Below are positions 43,945 to 53,891 of a DNA stretch of 64,000 nucleotides, one piece after another. The position numbers were made by a program, and so were the translations under genes. How positions within the stretch are numbered: position 1 is the first letter of the stretch; every line of letters begins with the position of its first letter. The stretch lies in contig WBSF01000002.1 in NCBI GenBank assembly GCA_008923315.1, positions 186,001-250,000 of the forward strand. Reading direction: 5' to 3'. Origin of the DNA: Betaproteobacteria bacterium SCN1 (GTDB lineage Bacteria > Pseudomonadota > Gammaproteobacteria > Burkholderiales > Thiobacillaceae). Below the pieces are notes generated by a model. The model searched no databases and was not told the DNA's origin. It was given only the letters and a program-made list of their open reading frames with translations.

Positions 43945-44550
43945 TCAGTTTTTGGGGGCGTGGGTGCCCAGCACCTGCAGATAGGCGACCAGCGCATCCA
44001 GTTCGGTCTTGCCTTCCAGTTCGGCGGGTGCGTCGGCGATCTGCTGCTCGGTGTAGCCGGTGCCGACCCAGTTCAGCGTGCGCATCTTCTGCTGGATATG
44101 CGCGTCCTTGAGCGGGCGGTCGAGCCAGGGGTAGGCCGGCATGTTCGATTCCGGCACGACATCGCGCGGGTTCATCAGGTGCGCGTAATGCCAGGCGTCG
44201 GAATAACGGCCGCCCACGCGCTGCAGATCGGGACCGGTGCGCTTGGAGCCCCACAGGAAAGGCCGGTCGTAGACATATTCCCCGGCGACGGAGTAGTGGC
44301 CGTAGCGCTCGGTTTCCGCGCGGAACGGACGCACCATCTGCGAATGGCAGCCGACGCAGCCTTCGCGGATGTAGATGTCGCGTCCTGCGAGCTGTAGCGG
44401 CGTGTAGGGCGTGAGACCCGCCACCGGCTGGGTCATGGAGGTCTGGAAGAACAGCGGCACGATCTGGACCAGCCCGCCGATGCTGACCACGAGGATGGTC
44501 AGCACGATCAGGAGGCCGATGTTCTTTTCGATGGTTTCGTGCTTGAGCAT
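43945..44550 (-). CDS. ccoO: Cbb3-type cytochrome c oxidase monohaem subunit CcoO
   Basis: A 201-residue membrane-anchored cytochrome c. It has one N-terminal helix (about 11-32), the haem motif CVGCH (65-69) in [19 protein letters not shown], the family segments [26 protein letters not shown] and [10 protein letters not shown], and a distal methionine region ([11 protein letters not shown]). It lies 12 bases after ccoN. Full length for the family. Confidence 0.96.
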   Translation of the reverse strand: MLKHETIEKNIGLLIVLTILVVSIGGLVQIVPLFFQTSMTQPVAGLTPYTPLQLAGRDIYIREGCVGCHSQMVRPFRAETERYGHYSVAGEYVYDRPFLWGSKRTGPDLQRVGGRYSDAWHYAHLMNPRDVVPESNMPAYPWLDRPLKDAHIQQKMRTLNWVGTGYTEQQIADAPAELEGKTELDALVAYLQVLGTHAPKN

Positions 44551-44562
44551 GGTCGGGCCTCC

Positions 44563-45984
44563 TTAGGCGTGAACGGCTTGGGGAATGGGCGCATCGTTGA
44601 CGACGCGGCCCTGCGCCACGGTCTTGAAGACGTTCCAGGCCATCATCAGCATGCCGCCGAAGAACAGCGCGCCACCGAGCAGACGGATGCCGTAGAACGG
44701 ATACATCGTGTTCAGCACCTGGGCGAAGCTGTAGGTCAGCGTGCCGTCGGCATTCGCCGCGCGCCACATCAGGCCCTGCGCCACGCCGGCGATCCACATC
44801 GAGGCGATGTAGAGCACGACACCGATGGTGGACAGCCAGAAATGCCATTCGATCAGTTTGGTGCTGTACATCGATTCGCGGCCGAACAGGCGCGGAATCA
44901 GGTAGTACATGGAGCCGATGGTGATCATCGCCACCCAGCCCAGCGCGCCGGAATGTACGTGGCCGATGGTCCATTCGGTGTAGTGGGAGAGCGCGTTCAC
45001 CGTCTTGATCGACATCATCGGGCCCTCGAAGGTCGACATGCCGTAGAACGACAGTGCGGTGACGAGGAACTTCAGGATCGGGTCGGTGCGCAGTTTGTAC
45101 CAGGCACCCGACAGCGTCATGATGCCGTTCATCATGCCGCCCCAGCTCGGCGCCAGCAGCATCAGCGAGAACACCATGCCGAGCGACTGTGCCCAGTCGG
45201 GCAGCGCGGTGTACTGCAGGTGGTGCGGGCCGGCCCACATGTAGATGAAGTTGAGCGACCAGAAGTGGACGATCGAGAGGCGGTAGGAATAGATCGGGCG
45301 GCCGGCCTGCTTGGGAATGAAGTAGTACATCATCCCGAGGAAGGCGGTGGTGAGAAAGAAGCCCACCGCGTTATGGCCATACCACCACTGCACCATTGCG
45401 TCCTGTACGCCGGCATAGGCCGAGTAGGACTTGGTCAGGGAGACCGGCAGTTCGGCGCTGTTGACCAGATGCAGCAGCGCGATGGTGAGGATATAGGCGC
45501 CGAAGAACCAGTTGGAGACGTAGATGTGCTTGGTCTTGCGCTTGACGATGGTGCCGAAGAACACCAGTGCGTAGGCCACCCACACGAGCGTGATCAGGAT
45601 GTCGATCGGCCATTCCAGCTCGGCGTATTCCTTGCTGCTGGTGTAGCCCATCGGCAGGGTGATCGCCGCGAGTACGATCACCGCGGTCCAGCCCCAGAAC
45701 GTGAAGGCGGCCAGTGGCTCGGCCCACAGCCGGGTCTGGCAGGTGCGCTGCACGATGTAATACGACACGGCGAACAGGCCCGAGCCGCCGAAGGCGAAGA
45801 TCACCGCGTTGGTGTGCAGGGGCCGCAGGCGGCCATACGAAAGCCATTCGATGCCGAAGGTCAGATCCGGCCAGATCAGTTGCGCGGCCAGGATCAGACC
45901 GACCAGCATGCCGACGATGCCCCATACCACCGTCATGATGGCGAACTGCCGGACGACCTTGTAATTATAGGTAGTCGCTTCCAT
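44563..45984 (-). CDS. ccoN: Cbb3-type cytochrome c oxidase catalytic subunit CcoN
   Basis: A 473-residue, twelve-helix subunit reducing oxygen at a haem b3-CuB centre with high affinity. Haem and copper ligands are visible in [42 protein letters not shown] and [12 protein letters not shown]. The start at 45984 has GGGAGA upstream and gives [14 protein letters not shown]. An upstream ATG at 46020 lacks support. The promoter should lie in the AT-rich, palindrome-bearing region to the right. Confidence 0.97.
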   Translation of the reverse strand: MEATTYNYKVVRQFAIMTVVWGIVGMLVGLILAAQLIWPDLTFGIEWLSYGRLRPLHTNAVIFAFGGSGLFAVSYYIVQRTCQTRLWAEPLAAFTFWGWTAVIVLAAITLPMGYTSSKEYAELEWPIDILITLVWVAYALVFFGTIVKRKTKHIYVSNWFFGAYILTIALLHLVNSAELPVSLTKSYSAYAGVQDAMVQWWYGHNAVGFFLTTAFLGMMYYFIPKQAGRPIYSYRLSIVHFWSLNFIYMWAGPHHLQYTALPDWAQSLGMVFSLMLLAPSWGGMMNGIMTLSGAWYKLRTDPILKFLVTALSFYGMSTFEGPMMSIKTVNALSHYTEWTIGHVHSGALGWVAMITIGSMYYLIPRLFGRESMYSTKLIEWHFWLSTIGVVLYIASMWIAGVAQGLMWRAANADGTLTYSFAQVLNTMYPFYGIRLLGGALFFGGMLMMAWNVFKTVAQGRVVNDAPIPQAVHA

Positions 45985-46193
45985 ACACGTCTCCCGTGAG
46001 TGATGACAGGTTGAATCCATGCAAATCCGTCAGGATTCACATATATGGATAAATATATCTTCTTATATCAAGTTGTGTCAACTTGCCGCACCGGGCGACG
46101 GGCATCAGCAGGGGCGGGTGTTGCGCGCCCGCAAAACTGACAGCCTTATCTTTTTGTGTCAGATTCGGTATAGCTCAGTTTTGTGGAATTGAT
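45985..46193. promoter_or_regulatory. AT-rich divergent control region between ccoN and the phosphatase genes
   Basis: A 209-base gap, strikingly AT-rich around 46021-46090 in an otherwise GC-rich genome. It contains the palindrome CAAGTTG-TGT-CAACTTG (46069-46085) and an inverted repeat CAAAACTGA (46132-46140)/TCAGTTTTG (46175-46183). Inside that, CTGACA (46137-46142) pairs with TGTCAG (46157-46162). On the ccoN strand a TTGAT half-site (46071-46067) could belong to an FNR/Anr-type box, but its partner half is poor. Oxygen control of ccoN is expected from the family. Confidence 0.55.
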
Positions 46194-46844
46194 ATGGGGG
46201 ATGTCCCGGCCGGCACGCTTCGGCTCTGCCTGATCCGCCACGGCGAAACCGACTGGAATGCGGAGAAGCGCATCCAGGGGCATACCGACGTGCCGCTCAA
46301 TGCCACCGGGCGGGCGCAGGCGCTGGCGATGGCCTTCAACGCCGCGCACCAGCGATTCGCCGCGATCTACAGCAGCGACCTCGCGCGGGCGCGCGAGACG
46401 GCGCAGGCGCTCGCCGCGCGCGAGGACGAACCGGTGTTGCCCGTACCGGCGCTGCGCGAACGCCACTACGGTTTGTTCCAGGGCCTGACTGCGGCCGAGG
46501 CGGCCGTGCGCCATCCGGAAGCCTATGCGCACTACCTTGCGCGCGATCCCGATTACGCTTTCGACACCGGCGAATCGCTGCGCGTCTTTGCGGCACGGGT
46601 GACCGCCTGCATCGACGGTCTGGCACGCCGCCATGCCGGCCAGACCGTCGCCGCCGTCAGTCACAGCGGCGTGCTCGATATCCTTTACCGCCGTGCCACC
46701 GGGCGACCGCTTTCGACGCCGCGCGATTTCGAGATTCCCAACTGCGCGCTCAACTGGTTTCGCATCGGCGCGCAGGGCTGGCGCCTCGAAGCCTGGGCCG
46801 ACCGGCATCACCTGAGCACGGTGCTGACCGGCGCACCCGAATGA
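46194..46844 (+). CDS. Histidine phosphatase-superfamily protein (phosphoglycerate mutase-like)
   Basis: A 216-residue enzyme with the RHG motif at 15-17 (LCLIRHGETDWN), then GHTDVPLNATGRAQA, AIYSSDLARARETA, RERHYGLFQGLT and the second catalytic His in VAAVSHSGVLDIL. This is the GpmB/CobC-like branch, whose members act as phosphatases on varied phosphoesters; the substrate cannot be read from sequence. It overlaps gpmA by four bases, so they are cotranscribed. No strong ribosome binding site is seen before the ATG at 46194. Confidence 0.88.
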   Translation: MGDVPAGTLRLCLIRHGETDWNAEKRIQGHTDVPLNATGRAQALAMAFNAAHQRFAAIYSSDLARARETAQALAAREDEPVLPVPALRERHYGLFQGLTAAEAAVRHPEAYAHYLARDPDYAFDTGESLRVFAARVTACIDGLARRHAGQTVAAVSHSGVLDILYRRATGRPLSTPRDFEIPNCALNWFRIGAQGWRLEAWADRHHLSTVLTGAPE

Positions 46845-47554
46845 AACTGGTGCTGCTGCGTCACGGCCACAGCGAATGGAATCTGGCCGACCGCTTCACG
46901 GGCTGGACCGACATTCCGCTCACCGGCATCGGGCTGGACGAAGCGCGGTGGGCCGGCAGGGCGCTTGCGCGCGCCGGTTTCGGTTTCGACGCTGCGCATG
47001 TCTCCGTCCTGCAGCGTACCCGTCAGACGGCCGAGGCCGTCCTGGCGGCGATGGACGCGCCGGACGTGCCCGTGCGGGCAACCTGGCGGCTCAACGAGCG
47101 CCATTATGGCGCCTTGCAGGGGCTGGCCAAACAGGCGATTTTCGCCACCTGGGGCGAAGCGGCCTCGCGGCGCTGGTGGCGGGGCTATGCCGAAGCGCCG
47201 CCGCCGCTGGCATCGGACGATCCGCGCCATCCGCGTTTCGATCCGCGCTATGCGGGCATGAACCCCGCCGATCTGCCGGCCAGCGAGAGTCTGCGCGACT
47301 GTCAGCGGCGCACGCTGCCGTACTGGGAAAACGTGCTGCTGCCCGCGCTGCGGGCCGGCCAGCGTCTGCTGGTCGTGAGCCACGGCAATACCTTGCGCGG
47401 CCTGATCATGCATCTCGACGGCCTGTCGGCCGAGGCGATGGAGGCGGTGGAAATTCCGTCGGGTGTGCCCTGTGTCTACGATTTCGACGACGCGGGCCGC
47501 GTGCGGACGCGCGTCTGGCTCGATGTCGCGGAGACGGGATCAGCGGCCGGCTAG
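46841..47554 (+). CDS. gpmA: 2,3-bisphosphoglycerate-dependent phosphoglycerate mutase
   Basis: A 237-residue glycolytic enzyme interconverting 3- and 2-phosphoglycerate. It starts MKLVLLRHGHSEWNLADRF with catalytic His8. Also present are GWTDIPLTGIG, LQRTRQTAEAVL, LNERHYGALQGLAK, RRWWRGYAEAPPPL and the second His in LLVVSHGNTLRGLI. The insert and length match the dPGM family, unlike the shorter relative upstream. It converges with ald, overlapping by 15 bases. Confidence 0.95.
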   Translation: MKLVLLRHGHSEWNLADRFTGWTDIPLTGIGLDEARWAGRALARAGFGFDAAHVSVLQRTRQTAEAVLAAMDAPDVPVRATWRLNERHYGALQGLAKQAIFATWGEAASRRWWRGYAEAPPPLASDDPRHPRFDPRYAGMNPADLPASESLRDCQRRTLPYWENVLLPALRAGQRLLVVSHGNTLRGLIMHLDGLSAEAMEAVEIPSGVPCVYDFDDAGRVRTRVWLDVAETGSAAG

Positions 47555-48619
47555 ATCCTGGGCCAGCCCCGCGTGCGCGATGCGTCCGGCGTGCACATGC
47601 AGGCCGGCGCGCAGGCCCGCATCGTCGTCGAGCGCGGCGCGCCCGCGCTCGGCCAGGGCCAGCACGTAGGGCAGCGTGGCATGGGTGAGCGCTTCGGTGG
47701 CGGTGCGCGCCACCGCGCCGGGCATGTTGGTCACGCAGTAATGCACCACGCCCTCGGCGACGTAGAAGGGCTGGCTGTGCGTGGTCGGACGCGAGGTTTC
47801 CGCAACGCCGCCCTGATCGATGGCCACGTCCACCAGCACCGATCCCTGCGGCATGCAGTGCAGCAGATCGAGCGGGATCAGGCGGGGGGCGTGGCGACCG
47901 GGAATCTGCGCCGCTCCGATGACGATGTCCGCTTCTGCCAGGCAGCCCATGATCGCTTCAGGCGAGGAAAAGTGCGTCGCCACCCTTGCGCCGAACAGGG
48001 CTTCGGCGTGCGCAAGCTTGTCGGCCTGGCGGTCGAGCAGGGTTACGCGCGCACCGAGTCCGGCCGCGACGCGCGCGGCGCCCAGCCCCACCATGCCGGC
48101 GCCGATCACCACCACGTGCGCCGGCGCCACGCCCGCCAGGCCGCCGATCAGCTTGCCGTTGCCGCCATGCGTCTTGTGCAGGCCGAGCGCGCCCATTTGC
48201 GGCGCCAGCCGGCCGGCGATGTCGGACATGGGGGCGAGCAGCGGCAGCCGTCCCGCCGCATCGCTCACGGTTTCGTAGGCAAGCGCCGTTACGCCGCGCG
48301 CCATCAGGTCGCGGGCCAGGTGCGGCGCGGCGGCCAGATGCAGATAGCAGAACAGCAGCTGGCCGTCGCGCAGGTGCAGGCATTCGTCCGGCTGCGGTTC
48401 TTTCACCTTGACGACGAGATCGGACGACCAGGCGCCGGCGGCATCGGTCAGCATCGCGCCGGCTGCCTCGTAGGCCGGGTCCGGATAGCCGACCGCAGCG
48501 CCCGCACCGGTCTCGACCATGACCGCGTGACCGGCTTCGACCAGCCGGTGCGTGCCCTCGGGCGTCAGTGCCACGCGGTACTCGTTGTCCTTGCTTTCCC
48601 TGGGAATGCCGATACGCAT
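47540..48619 (-). CDS. ald: Alanine dehydrogenase
   Basis: A 359-residue NAD-dependent enzyme interconverting L-alanine and pyruvate plus ammonia. It begins MRIGIPRESKDNEYRVALTP. The substrate-site lysine is in VVKVKEPQPDE and the histidine in LLFCYLHLA. The Rossmann motif is VVVIGAGMVGLGAARVA, and DVAIDQGGVAETSRPTTH is diagnostic for this family. The protein is full length. It is the last gene of a minus-strand group; the gap to the TIGR03790 gene is 22 bases. Confidence 0.96.
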   Translation of the reverse strand: MRIGIPRESKDNEYRVALTPEGTHRLVEAGHAVMVETGAGAAVGYPDPAYEAAGAMLTDAAGAWSSDLVVKVKEPQPDECLHLRDGQLLFCYLHLAAAPHLARDLMARGVTALAYETVSDAAGRLPLLAPMSDIAGRLAPQMGALGLHKTHGGNGKLIGGLAGVAPAHVVVIGAGMVGLGAARVAAGLGARVTLLDRQADKLAHAEALFGARVATHFSSPEAIMGCLAEADIVIGAAQIPGRHAPRLIPLDLLHCMPQGSVLVDVAIDQGGVAETSRPTTHSQPFYVAEGVVHYCVTNMPGAVARTATEALTHATLPYVLALAERGRAALDDDAGLRAGLHVHAGRIAHAGLAQDLAGR

Positions 48620-48641
48620 GGCTGTCTCTGTCTGAACGGAA

Positions 48642-49919
48642 TTATCGGGATGGACGCACTGCCGGCCGGTCCGGTTCGATGCGCTGGAAACGGTAGTAGG
48701 CGGGGGGCGCCTGATCGAGGCGGATCGTGCGCGTGCCGGCGGTGACGGCCGCACGCCCGACAGGCCGGTACGGCCCAATCGGCAACGGCGCGGCGCGCAG
48801 CTCGTACGCGCCGGGCGGGAACAGGCGTGCTTCGAGGGCGAGCCCCGGCAGGTCGGTGCGCTGGCGCACGCCGGCAAACGGCCGGGCCAGCGGCTCGCCG
48901 ATGAAAAGTCCCTGGCCCGGCATGGCGACGCTCTTCCAGTAGGCTTCGATCAGCGTCTCGCCCTGCAGGTAGTGCGCCATGACGACGCCCGGTACGGGAA
49001 ACTTGGCGGGGAAATTGCAGGGCTCGACGACTGCGCCGTAGCTGCCGGTGGCGCCGGCCTCCAGCCATTTCAGGCTCGACATCTGGCTGCCGCCGAACAA
49101 TGCGCCGCCGGCCGAGGTGAGGTGGTCGCCGATCGCGCCGGGCAGGAAGGCGTTGCTGTCGAGGTGTGCCACATGCGTGGCACCGGTGAAATAGAACATC
49201 ACGTCCGGCCGGTTTTCGAGCGCATCGGTTTCGACGGTTTCGACCGGCAGCGTGCGGCCCAGCGCCTGCGTCACCGCCGGGTATTCCGTGGCCCGCACGT
49301 TGCGCGCCTTGTCGGTCGTGCTGACCAGATACGCAGTCCCGCCGGGATTCGTGCCGTCGGCGGCGACGCCGCGGTCGATCAGCTTTTTCGCTTCATCCAC
49401 GTTCTCGGCGGCGAGGCTCATGGCCGGCCGCACCCGATAGGCATCCCAGGGGCGTGCGCTGCCGCTGTTGAAATAGGGGCTGGGCTTCGTCGGTTTGCAG
49501 CCGTCCGCGCAGTAGGCGGGGTCGAAGCCGAACGCGAAAGCACTGGTGATGGACATGCAGTCGACCCGCCAGGGCTGTGCCCAGGTCAGCGCGTAGGCCT
49601 GTACCGCCCTTGGGGTCCGGGCGTCGACCTCGCGCTTGAGCGTCGCGAATTCCGCGTGCCCGAGCACGCTGCGGCCAGGCCTGAAACGCACGTGGATCAG
49701 GTTGCCCGGCGGAATGCCGCGCTTTTTCATGTAATAGGCCGCAATTGCCACGCTGTCCGGGTCGTCGTCGTTGACGATCACGCCCAGTTGCGCGGCCGCG
49801 AGCGCAGGCTGATCGAAGCCGGCGAGCGTGGGCCGCTCGGGAGCGGCCTGCGCGGCGCCTGCGGCGAGCGCGAGACCGGCAAGCAATGCGGTCAGGAACG
49901 GGCGAGCCGCGCGACGCAT
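48642..49919 (-). CDS. TIGR03790-family exported protein of unknown function
   Basis: A 425-residue protein with a signal peptide ([18 protein letters not shown]). Family features are [84 protein letters not shown] and YFTGATHV...[14 protein letters not shown]. This matches proteins named TIGR03790, whose function is unknown; some have extra domains not present here. The ATG at 49919 overlaps the end of pyrD by 28 bases. Probably periplasmic or secreted. Confidence 0.82.
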   Translation of the reverse strand: MRRAARPFLTALLAGLALAAGAAQAAPERPTLAGFDQPALAAAQLGVIVNDDDPDSVAIAAYYMKKRGIPPGNLIHVRFRPGRSVLGHAEFATLKREVDARTPRAVQAYALTWAQPWRVDCMSITSAFAFGFDPAYCADGCKPTKPSPYFNSGSARPWDAYRVRPAMSLAAENVDEAKKLIDRGVAADGTNPGGTAYLVSTTDKARNVRATEYPAVTQALGRTLPVETVETDALENRPDVMFYFTGATHVAHLDSNAFLPGAIGDHLTSAGGALFGGSQMSSLKWLEAGATGSYGAVVEPCNFPAKFPVPGVVMAHYLQGETLIEAYWKSVAMPGQGLFIGEPLARPFAGVRQRTDLPGLALEARLFPPGAYELRAAPLPIGPYRPVGRAAVTAGTRTIRLDQAPPAYYRFQRIEPDRPAVRPSR

Positions 49920-50908
49920 TCGCGTACCAGTCCGGGTCCGCGGTAGATCAGACCGGAATACAGCTGCACCAGACTCGCGCCCGCATCGATTTTCGCCTGC
50001 GCATCTTCGCCCGAGAGAATGCCGCCGACGCCGATGATCGGCACTTCGTTCTTCAGGTGATGCGCAAGCGCCCGGATCACGCGGGTCGAGGCCTCGCGCA
50101 CCGGCGCGCCGGACAGGCCGCCGGCCTCGCCGGCACAGGGCAGGCCGGCCACCGCGTCGCGCGCCAGCGTGGTATTGGTCGCGATCACCGCATCGATGCG
50201 GTGCATCATCAGCAGCGCGGCGATGGCGGCGATCTGCGTGTCGTCGAGATCGGGGGCGATCTTCAGTGCGATCGGCACGTACCTGCCGTGCTGCTGTGCG
50301 AGTTCGGACTGCCTGAGTTTGATCGCCGAAAGCAGCGCGTCGAGCGCCTCGTCTTTCTGCAGTTCGCGCAGGTTCTGCGTATTGGGCGAGGAGATGTTCA
50401 CCGTCACGTAGTGGGCATGCGCGTATACCGTGTCCAGGCACGCGAGGTAGTCGTCGACCGCGCGTTCGTTCGGCGTGTCCTTGTTCTTGCCGATGTTGAT
50501 GCCCAGCACGCCCGTATGGCCGCTGGTTTCGACGTTGCGGACCAGATTGTCCACGCCGCGGTTGTTGAAACCCATGCGGTTGATGATCGCCTCCGCTTCG
50601 GGCAGGCGGAACAGGCGTGGCCGGGGGTTGCCGGGCTGCGGGCGCGGCGTCACCGTGCCGATCTCGACGAAACCGAATCCCAGTGCGGCCAGCGCGCCGA
50701 TATGCGCGCCGTCCTTGTCGAGTCCGGCGGCCAGGCCGACGGCATTCGGAAAATCGATGCCCATCACCCGCACCGGCCGGCCTTCGGCGCGCGGCAGCCA
50801 TTTCAGCGTGCCGAGTGCCTGCGCGACATCGAGTGCGGCGAGGGTGAGGCCGTGCGCGTCTTCGGGTTCGAGCGAGAACAGGGCGGGGCGAAGCAGGGAA
50901 TAGACCAT
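49892..50908 (-). CDS. pyrD: Dihydroorotate dehydrogenase (quinone), class 2
   Basis: A 338-residue FMN enzyme of pyrimidine synthesis that oxidises dihydroorotate and reduces membrane quinone. It has the class 2 N-terminal helix ([19 protein letters not shown]), [12 protein letters not shown], the catalytic serine segment [21 protein letters not shown] and a C-terminal [11 protein letters not shown] with the FMN phosphate site. Full length. It lies 2 bases after the symporter gene, so the two are likely cotranscribed. Confidence 0.96.
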   Translation of the reverse strand: MVYSLLRPALFSLEPEDAHGLTLAALDVAQALGTLKWLPRAEGRPVRVMGIDFPNAVGLAAGLDKDGAHIGALAALGFGFVEIGTVTPRPQPGNPRPRLFRLPEAEAIINRMGFNNRGVDNLVRNVETSGHTGVLGINIGKNKDTPNERAVDDYLACLDTVYAHAHYVTVNISSPNTQNLRELQKDEALDALLSAIKLRQSELAQQHGRYVPIALKIAPDLDDTQIAAIAALLMMHRIDAVIATNTTLARDAVAGLPCAGEAGGLSGAPVREASTRVIRALAHHLKNEVPIIGVGGILSGEDAQAKIDAGASLVQLYSGLIYRGPGLVRECVARLARS

Positions 50909-50910
50909 GA

Positions 50911-52209
50911 TCAGGAAGCGGCCGGCATCCGGCGCGTGGCTGCGTCGACCGAGCCTGCGTGCGGATCGTTGTAGACGGTTTCGTCGAGCGCACCCTCCTG
51001 CCGGGCGACGATGGTGCTGACTGCGCAGTCGCCGGCGACGTTGACGGTGGTACGCAGCATGTCGAGCAGACGGTCGACGCCGATGATGAGGGCGATGCCT
51101 TCGACCGGCAGGCCGACCTGGCCAAGCACCATGGTCAGCGTAACCAGCCCGACGCTGGGAATGGCGGCGGTGCCGATCGAGGCGAGTGTGGCGGTCAGCA
51201 CCACCATCAGGAAATCGGTCAGCGAAAGATCGATGCCGTAGACATTGGCGATGAACACCGTTGCCACGCCCTGCATCATCGCCGTGCCATCCATGTTGAT
51301 CGTGGCGCCCAGCGGCACGGTGAACGACGCAACGCTGTTGTTCACGCCCATTTTCTTTTCTACCGTGCGCAGCGTGATCGGGATCGTGGCGCCCGAACTG
51401 GCGGTGGAGAACGCGAAGGTCGCAGGGTCGCGCAGCTTGGCCAGGAACCGGCGCGGATCGAGCCGCGTCAGCGTCCGCACCAGCAGGGGATAGGTCACGA
51501 ACAGCTGTATCGCGAGCGCGGCGACCAGGGTCAGGAAATAGGCAGCCAGCGGCAGCAGCAGATCGAGCCCCTGCGAGGCGAAGGTCGGCGTGATGAGGGC
51601 GAATACGCCCCAGGGCGCGAGCCGCATGATCCATTCGACCATGTGCATGATGACCGCGTCGAGATCGTTGAACAGATTGAGTACGTGGGTGCCGCGCACA
51701 CCCGCCATCGTGACCGCCACGCCGAACAGCAGCGCAAAAACGATGATCTGCAGCATGTTGCCTTCCGCCATCGCGGCCACCGGATTGGTCGGCACCATGT
51801 CGGTGAGCACCTGCGTGATCGGCGGCGCGGACTTGCCGCTGAACTGCGCCTCGGTTTGCCCGGCGTCGAAACCGTGGCCCGGCCCGATGACGACGGCCAG
51901 CGTGAGCGCAATGCTGATGGCCAACGCCGTAGTGACGAGATACAGCCCCAGCGTCCGGGCGCCGATGCGGCCCAGCGCGGACAGATCGCCCAGCGCGGTG
52001 ACGCCGACCACCAGCGACACGAACACCAGCGGAACGACCATCATCTTCAGCGCCGAGACGAAGAGCGTGCCGATCACGCCGAGCGCGCCGTCCAGAACGA
52101 AACTCTGTACCCAGGCCGGCGGCCCGATCTGGTTCAGCGCGACGCCGAGCGCGATGCCGGCCAGCATCGCGATCACGATGTGCCGGGTGAGCGTGTGCAG
52201 AGAGTTCAT
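50911..52209 (-). CDS. Dicarboxylate/amino acid:cation symporter (DAACS family)
   Basis: A 432-residue inner-membrane transporter of the GltP/DctA family with eight helices and two re-entrant loops. Signatures are [21 protein letters not shown], the serine-rich hairpin [16 protein letters not shown], the substrate and sodium site [14 protein letters not shown], and [15 protein letters not shown]. Likely substrates are C4-dicarboxylates or glutamate/aspartate with sodium or protons. The ATG at 52209 gives the usual N-terminus. First gene of the minus-strand group with pyrD. Confidence 0.94.
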   Translation of the reverse strand: MNSLHTLTRHIVIAMLAGIALGVALNQIGPPAWVQSFVLDGALGVIGTLFVSALKMMVVPLVFVSLVVGVTALGDLSALGRIGARTLGLYLVTTALAISIALTLAVVIGPGHGFDAGQTEAQFSGKSAPPITQVLTDMVPTNPVAAMAEGNMLQIIVFALLFGVAVTMAGVRGTHVLNLFNDLDAVIMHMVEWIMRLAPWGVFALITPTFASQGLDLLLPLAAYFLTLVAALAIQLFVTYPLLVRTLTRLDPRRFLAKLRDPATFAFSTASSGATIPITLRTVEKKMGVNNSVASFTVPLGATINMDGTAMMQGVATVFIANVYGIDLSLTDFLMVVLTATLASIGTAAIPSVGLVTLTMVLGQVGLPVEGIALIIGVDRLLDMLRTTVNVAGDCAVSTIVARQEGALDETVYNDPHAGSVDAATRRMPAAS

Positions 52210-52389
52210 TGAATCGAAGCGTCCGAGGGTCCCGGCATTGTAGCCGTGCCGGAACGGCCTCCGGCTGCGCGTATGGAGTGAGTCATTGCACAAATAATGT
52301 TTGTTAAAAACTAGTTTGGCAAATAACATATAACCCCTGTTTTGAATCGGAAGGCGGTGCCGACGCCGCCGGTCGCAAGTAGACCCCCC
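52210..52389. other. AT-rich divergent promoter region
   Basis: The 180 bases between the symporter gene and the KamA-like gene contain an AT-rich core (about 52285-52335) with several -10-like boxes, including TATAAC at 52329-52334. I could not pair one with a convincing -35. Promoters for both directions probably lie here. No RNA gene recognised. Confidence 0.4.
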
Positions 52390-53754
52390 ATGTCCGTTAT
52401 CCAGACCCCCCTCAAGCTGGCGGCGGCGCTGCCCGCTGTCGACCGCCCCTTTGTTGTCCACACCGCGCGCGATCTGCCACGCATTCCGCAGTTGCAGGCC
52501 CTGCCGTCCGATCTGCGCTTCGAGATGCAGGTCGTCGCCAGCGTGCTTCCCTTCCGCGTCAACCAGTACGTGCTCGACGAGCTGATCGACTGGCGGCATG
52601 TGCCCGACGATCCGGTCTTCCAGCTCGTTTTCCCGCAGCGCGGCATGCTGGAGGCCGCGCATTTCGACGAGATTGCCGGCCTTCTGAAACGCGATGTGCC
52701 GAAAAACGAACTCGACGCCGCCGTCGCCCGCATCCGCGACGCGCTGAATCCGCATCCGGCCGGACAGATCGCGCTCAACGTGCCGCGCGACGGCGAACGG
52801 ATCGACGGCCTGCAGCACAAGTACCGCGAAACCGTGCTGTTCTTTCCCAGCCAGGGGCAGACCTGCCACAGCTACTGCAGCTTCTGCTTCCGCTGGGCAC
52901 AGTTTGTCGGCGACAAGTCGCTGCGCATCGCCAGCAGCGAAGCCGAGCTGCTGCGCCGCTATCTGGCGGCCCACCCCGCGGTCAGCGATCTGCTGCTGAC
53001 CGGCGGCGATCCGATGGTGATGAAGACCGCGCATCTGGCGCGCTACATCGAGCCGCTGCTGGAACCCGCGCTGGCGCATGTGCAGACGCTGCGGATCGGT
53101 ACCAAATCGCTGACCTTCTGGCCGCAGCGTTTTCTCGGCGAGGAAGGCGACGCCCTGCTGCGCCTGTTCGAGCGGCTGGTCCGCGCGGGCAAGCACGTGG
53201 CCCTGATGGCGCACTACAACCACTGGCGCGAGCTCGAACCCGAGGTCGCGCGCGCGGCAATCCGCCGCATCCGCGACACCGGCGCGACGATCCGCGCCCA
53301 GGGCCCGCTGCTCGCCCACATCAACGACGATGCCGACGTCTGGGCGCAACTCTGGCGCACCCAGACCCGACTGGGCATCGTGCCTTACTACCTGTTCGTC
53401 GAACGCGACACCGGCGCACGGCGCTATTTCGAAGTGCCGCTCGAACGCGTCTGGCGGATTTACCGCGAGGCGATGCAGCGCGTATCCGGCCTCGCGCGCA
53501 CCGCGCGCGGCCCCAGCATGAGCGCCGCCCCCGGCAAGGTCGAGATCCAGGGTGTGACCGAAGTCGCCGGCGAAAAGGTCTTCGCCCTGCGCTTCATCCA
53601 GGGGCGCAATCCGGACTGGGTGCAGCGTCCGTTCTTTGCGCGCTACGACCCCGGGGCCACCTGGCTCGATCAGCTGCGGCCCGCCTTCGGCGAGGACAAG
53701 TGGTTCTGGCAGGATGAATACCGGGCGCGCTGGGGAGCCTCGGGCGGCGCCTGA
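52390..53754 (+). CDS. KamA-family radical SAM protein (lysine 2,3-aminomutase-like)
   Basis: A 454-residue enzyme with the radical SAM cluster motif Cys159-x3-Cys163-x2-Cys166 (GQTCHSYCSFCFRW) and the GE-like segment LLLTGGDPMVM. KYRETVLFFPSQ and IRAQGPLLAHIND follow the KamA pattern, and a possible PLP lysine lies in SAAPGKVEI. Relatives move an amino group from C2 to C3 of an amino acid. No partner genes for lysine fermentation are near, so lysine as substrate is not established. ATG at 52390 is preferred to an upstream TTG at 52342. Confidence 0.85.
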   Translation: MSVIQTPLKLAAALPAVDRPFVVHTARDLPRIPQLQALPSDLRFEMQVVASVLPFRVNQYVLDELIDWRHVPDDPVFQLVFPQRGMLEAAHFDEIAGLLKRDVPKNELDAAVARIRDALNPHPAGQIALNVPRDGERIDGLQHKYRETVLFFPSQGQTCHSYCSFCFRWAQFVGDKSLRIASSEAELLRRYLAAHPAVSDLLLTGGDPMVMKTAHLARYIEPLLEPALAHVQTLRIGTKSLTFWPQRFLGEEGDALLRLFERLVRAGKHVALMAHYNHWRELEPEVARAAIRRIRDTGATIRAQGPLLAHINDDADVWAQLWRTQTRLGIVPYYLFVERDTGARRYFEVPLERVWRIYREAMQRVSGLARTARGPSMSAAPGKVEIQGVTEVAGEKVFALRFIQGRNPDWVQRPFFARYDPGATWLDQLRPAFGEDKWFWQDEYRARWGASGGA

Positions 53755-53891
53755 GCGCGCATGCCGCCAGTGCCCGGAACCCGGCCCTACCTGCAGCACC
53801 ATCAGTCCGGATGCGGCCCGCGGCCGAACACCTGGCCGAGGCGGCGCGGCCGGCGCCATGGAAAGACGTTGAACAGACTCTTGGAGGTAAC

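Noticed and set aside
46058-46071. Full FNR site upstream of ccoN
   Set aside because: TTGAT is present on the minus strand, but the partner half is GAAGA and not ATCAA, so only a half-site is supported.
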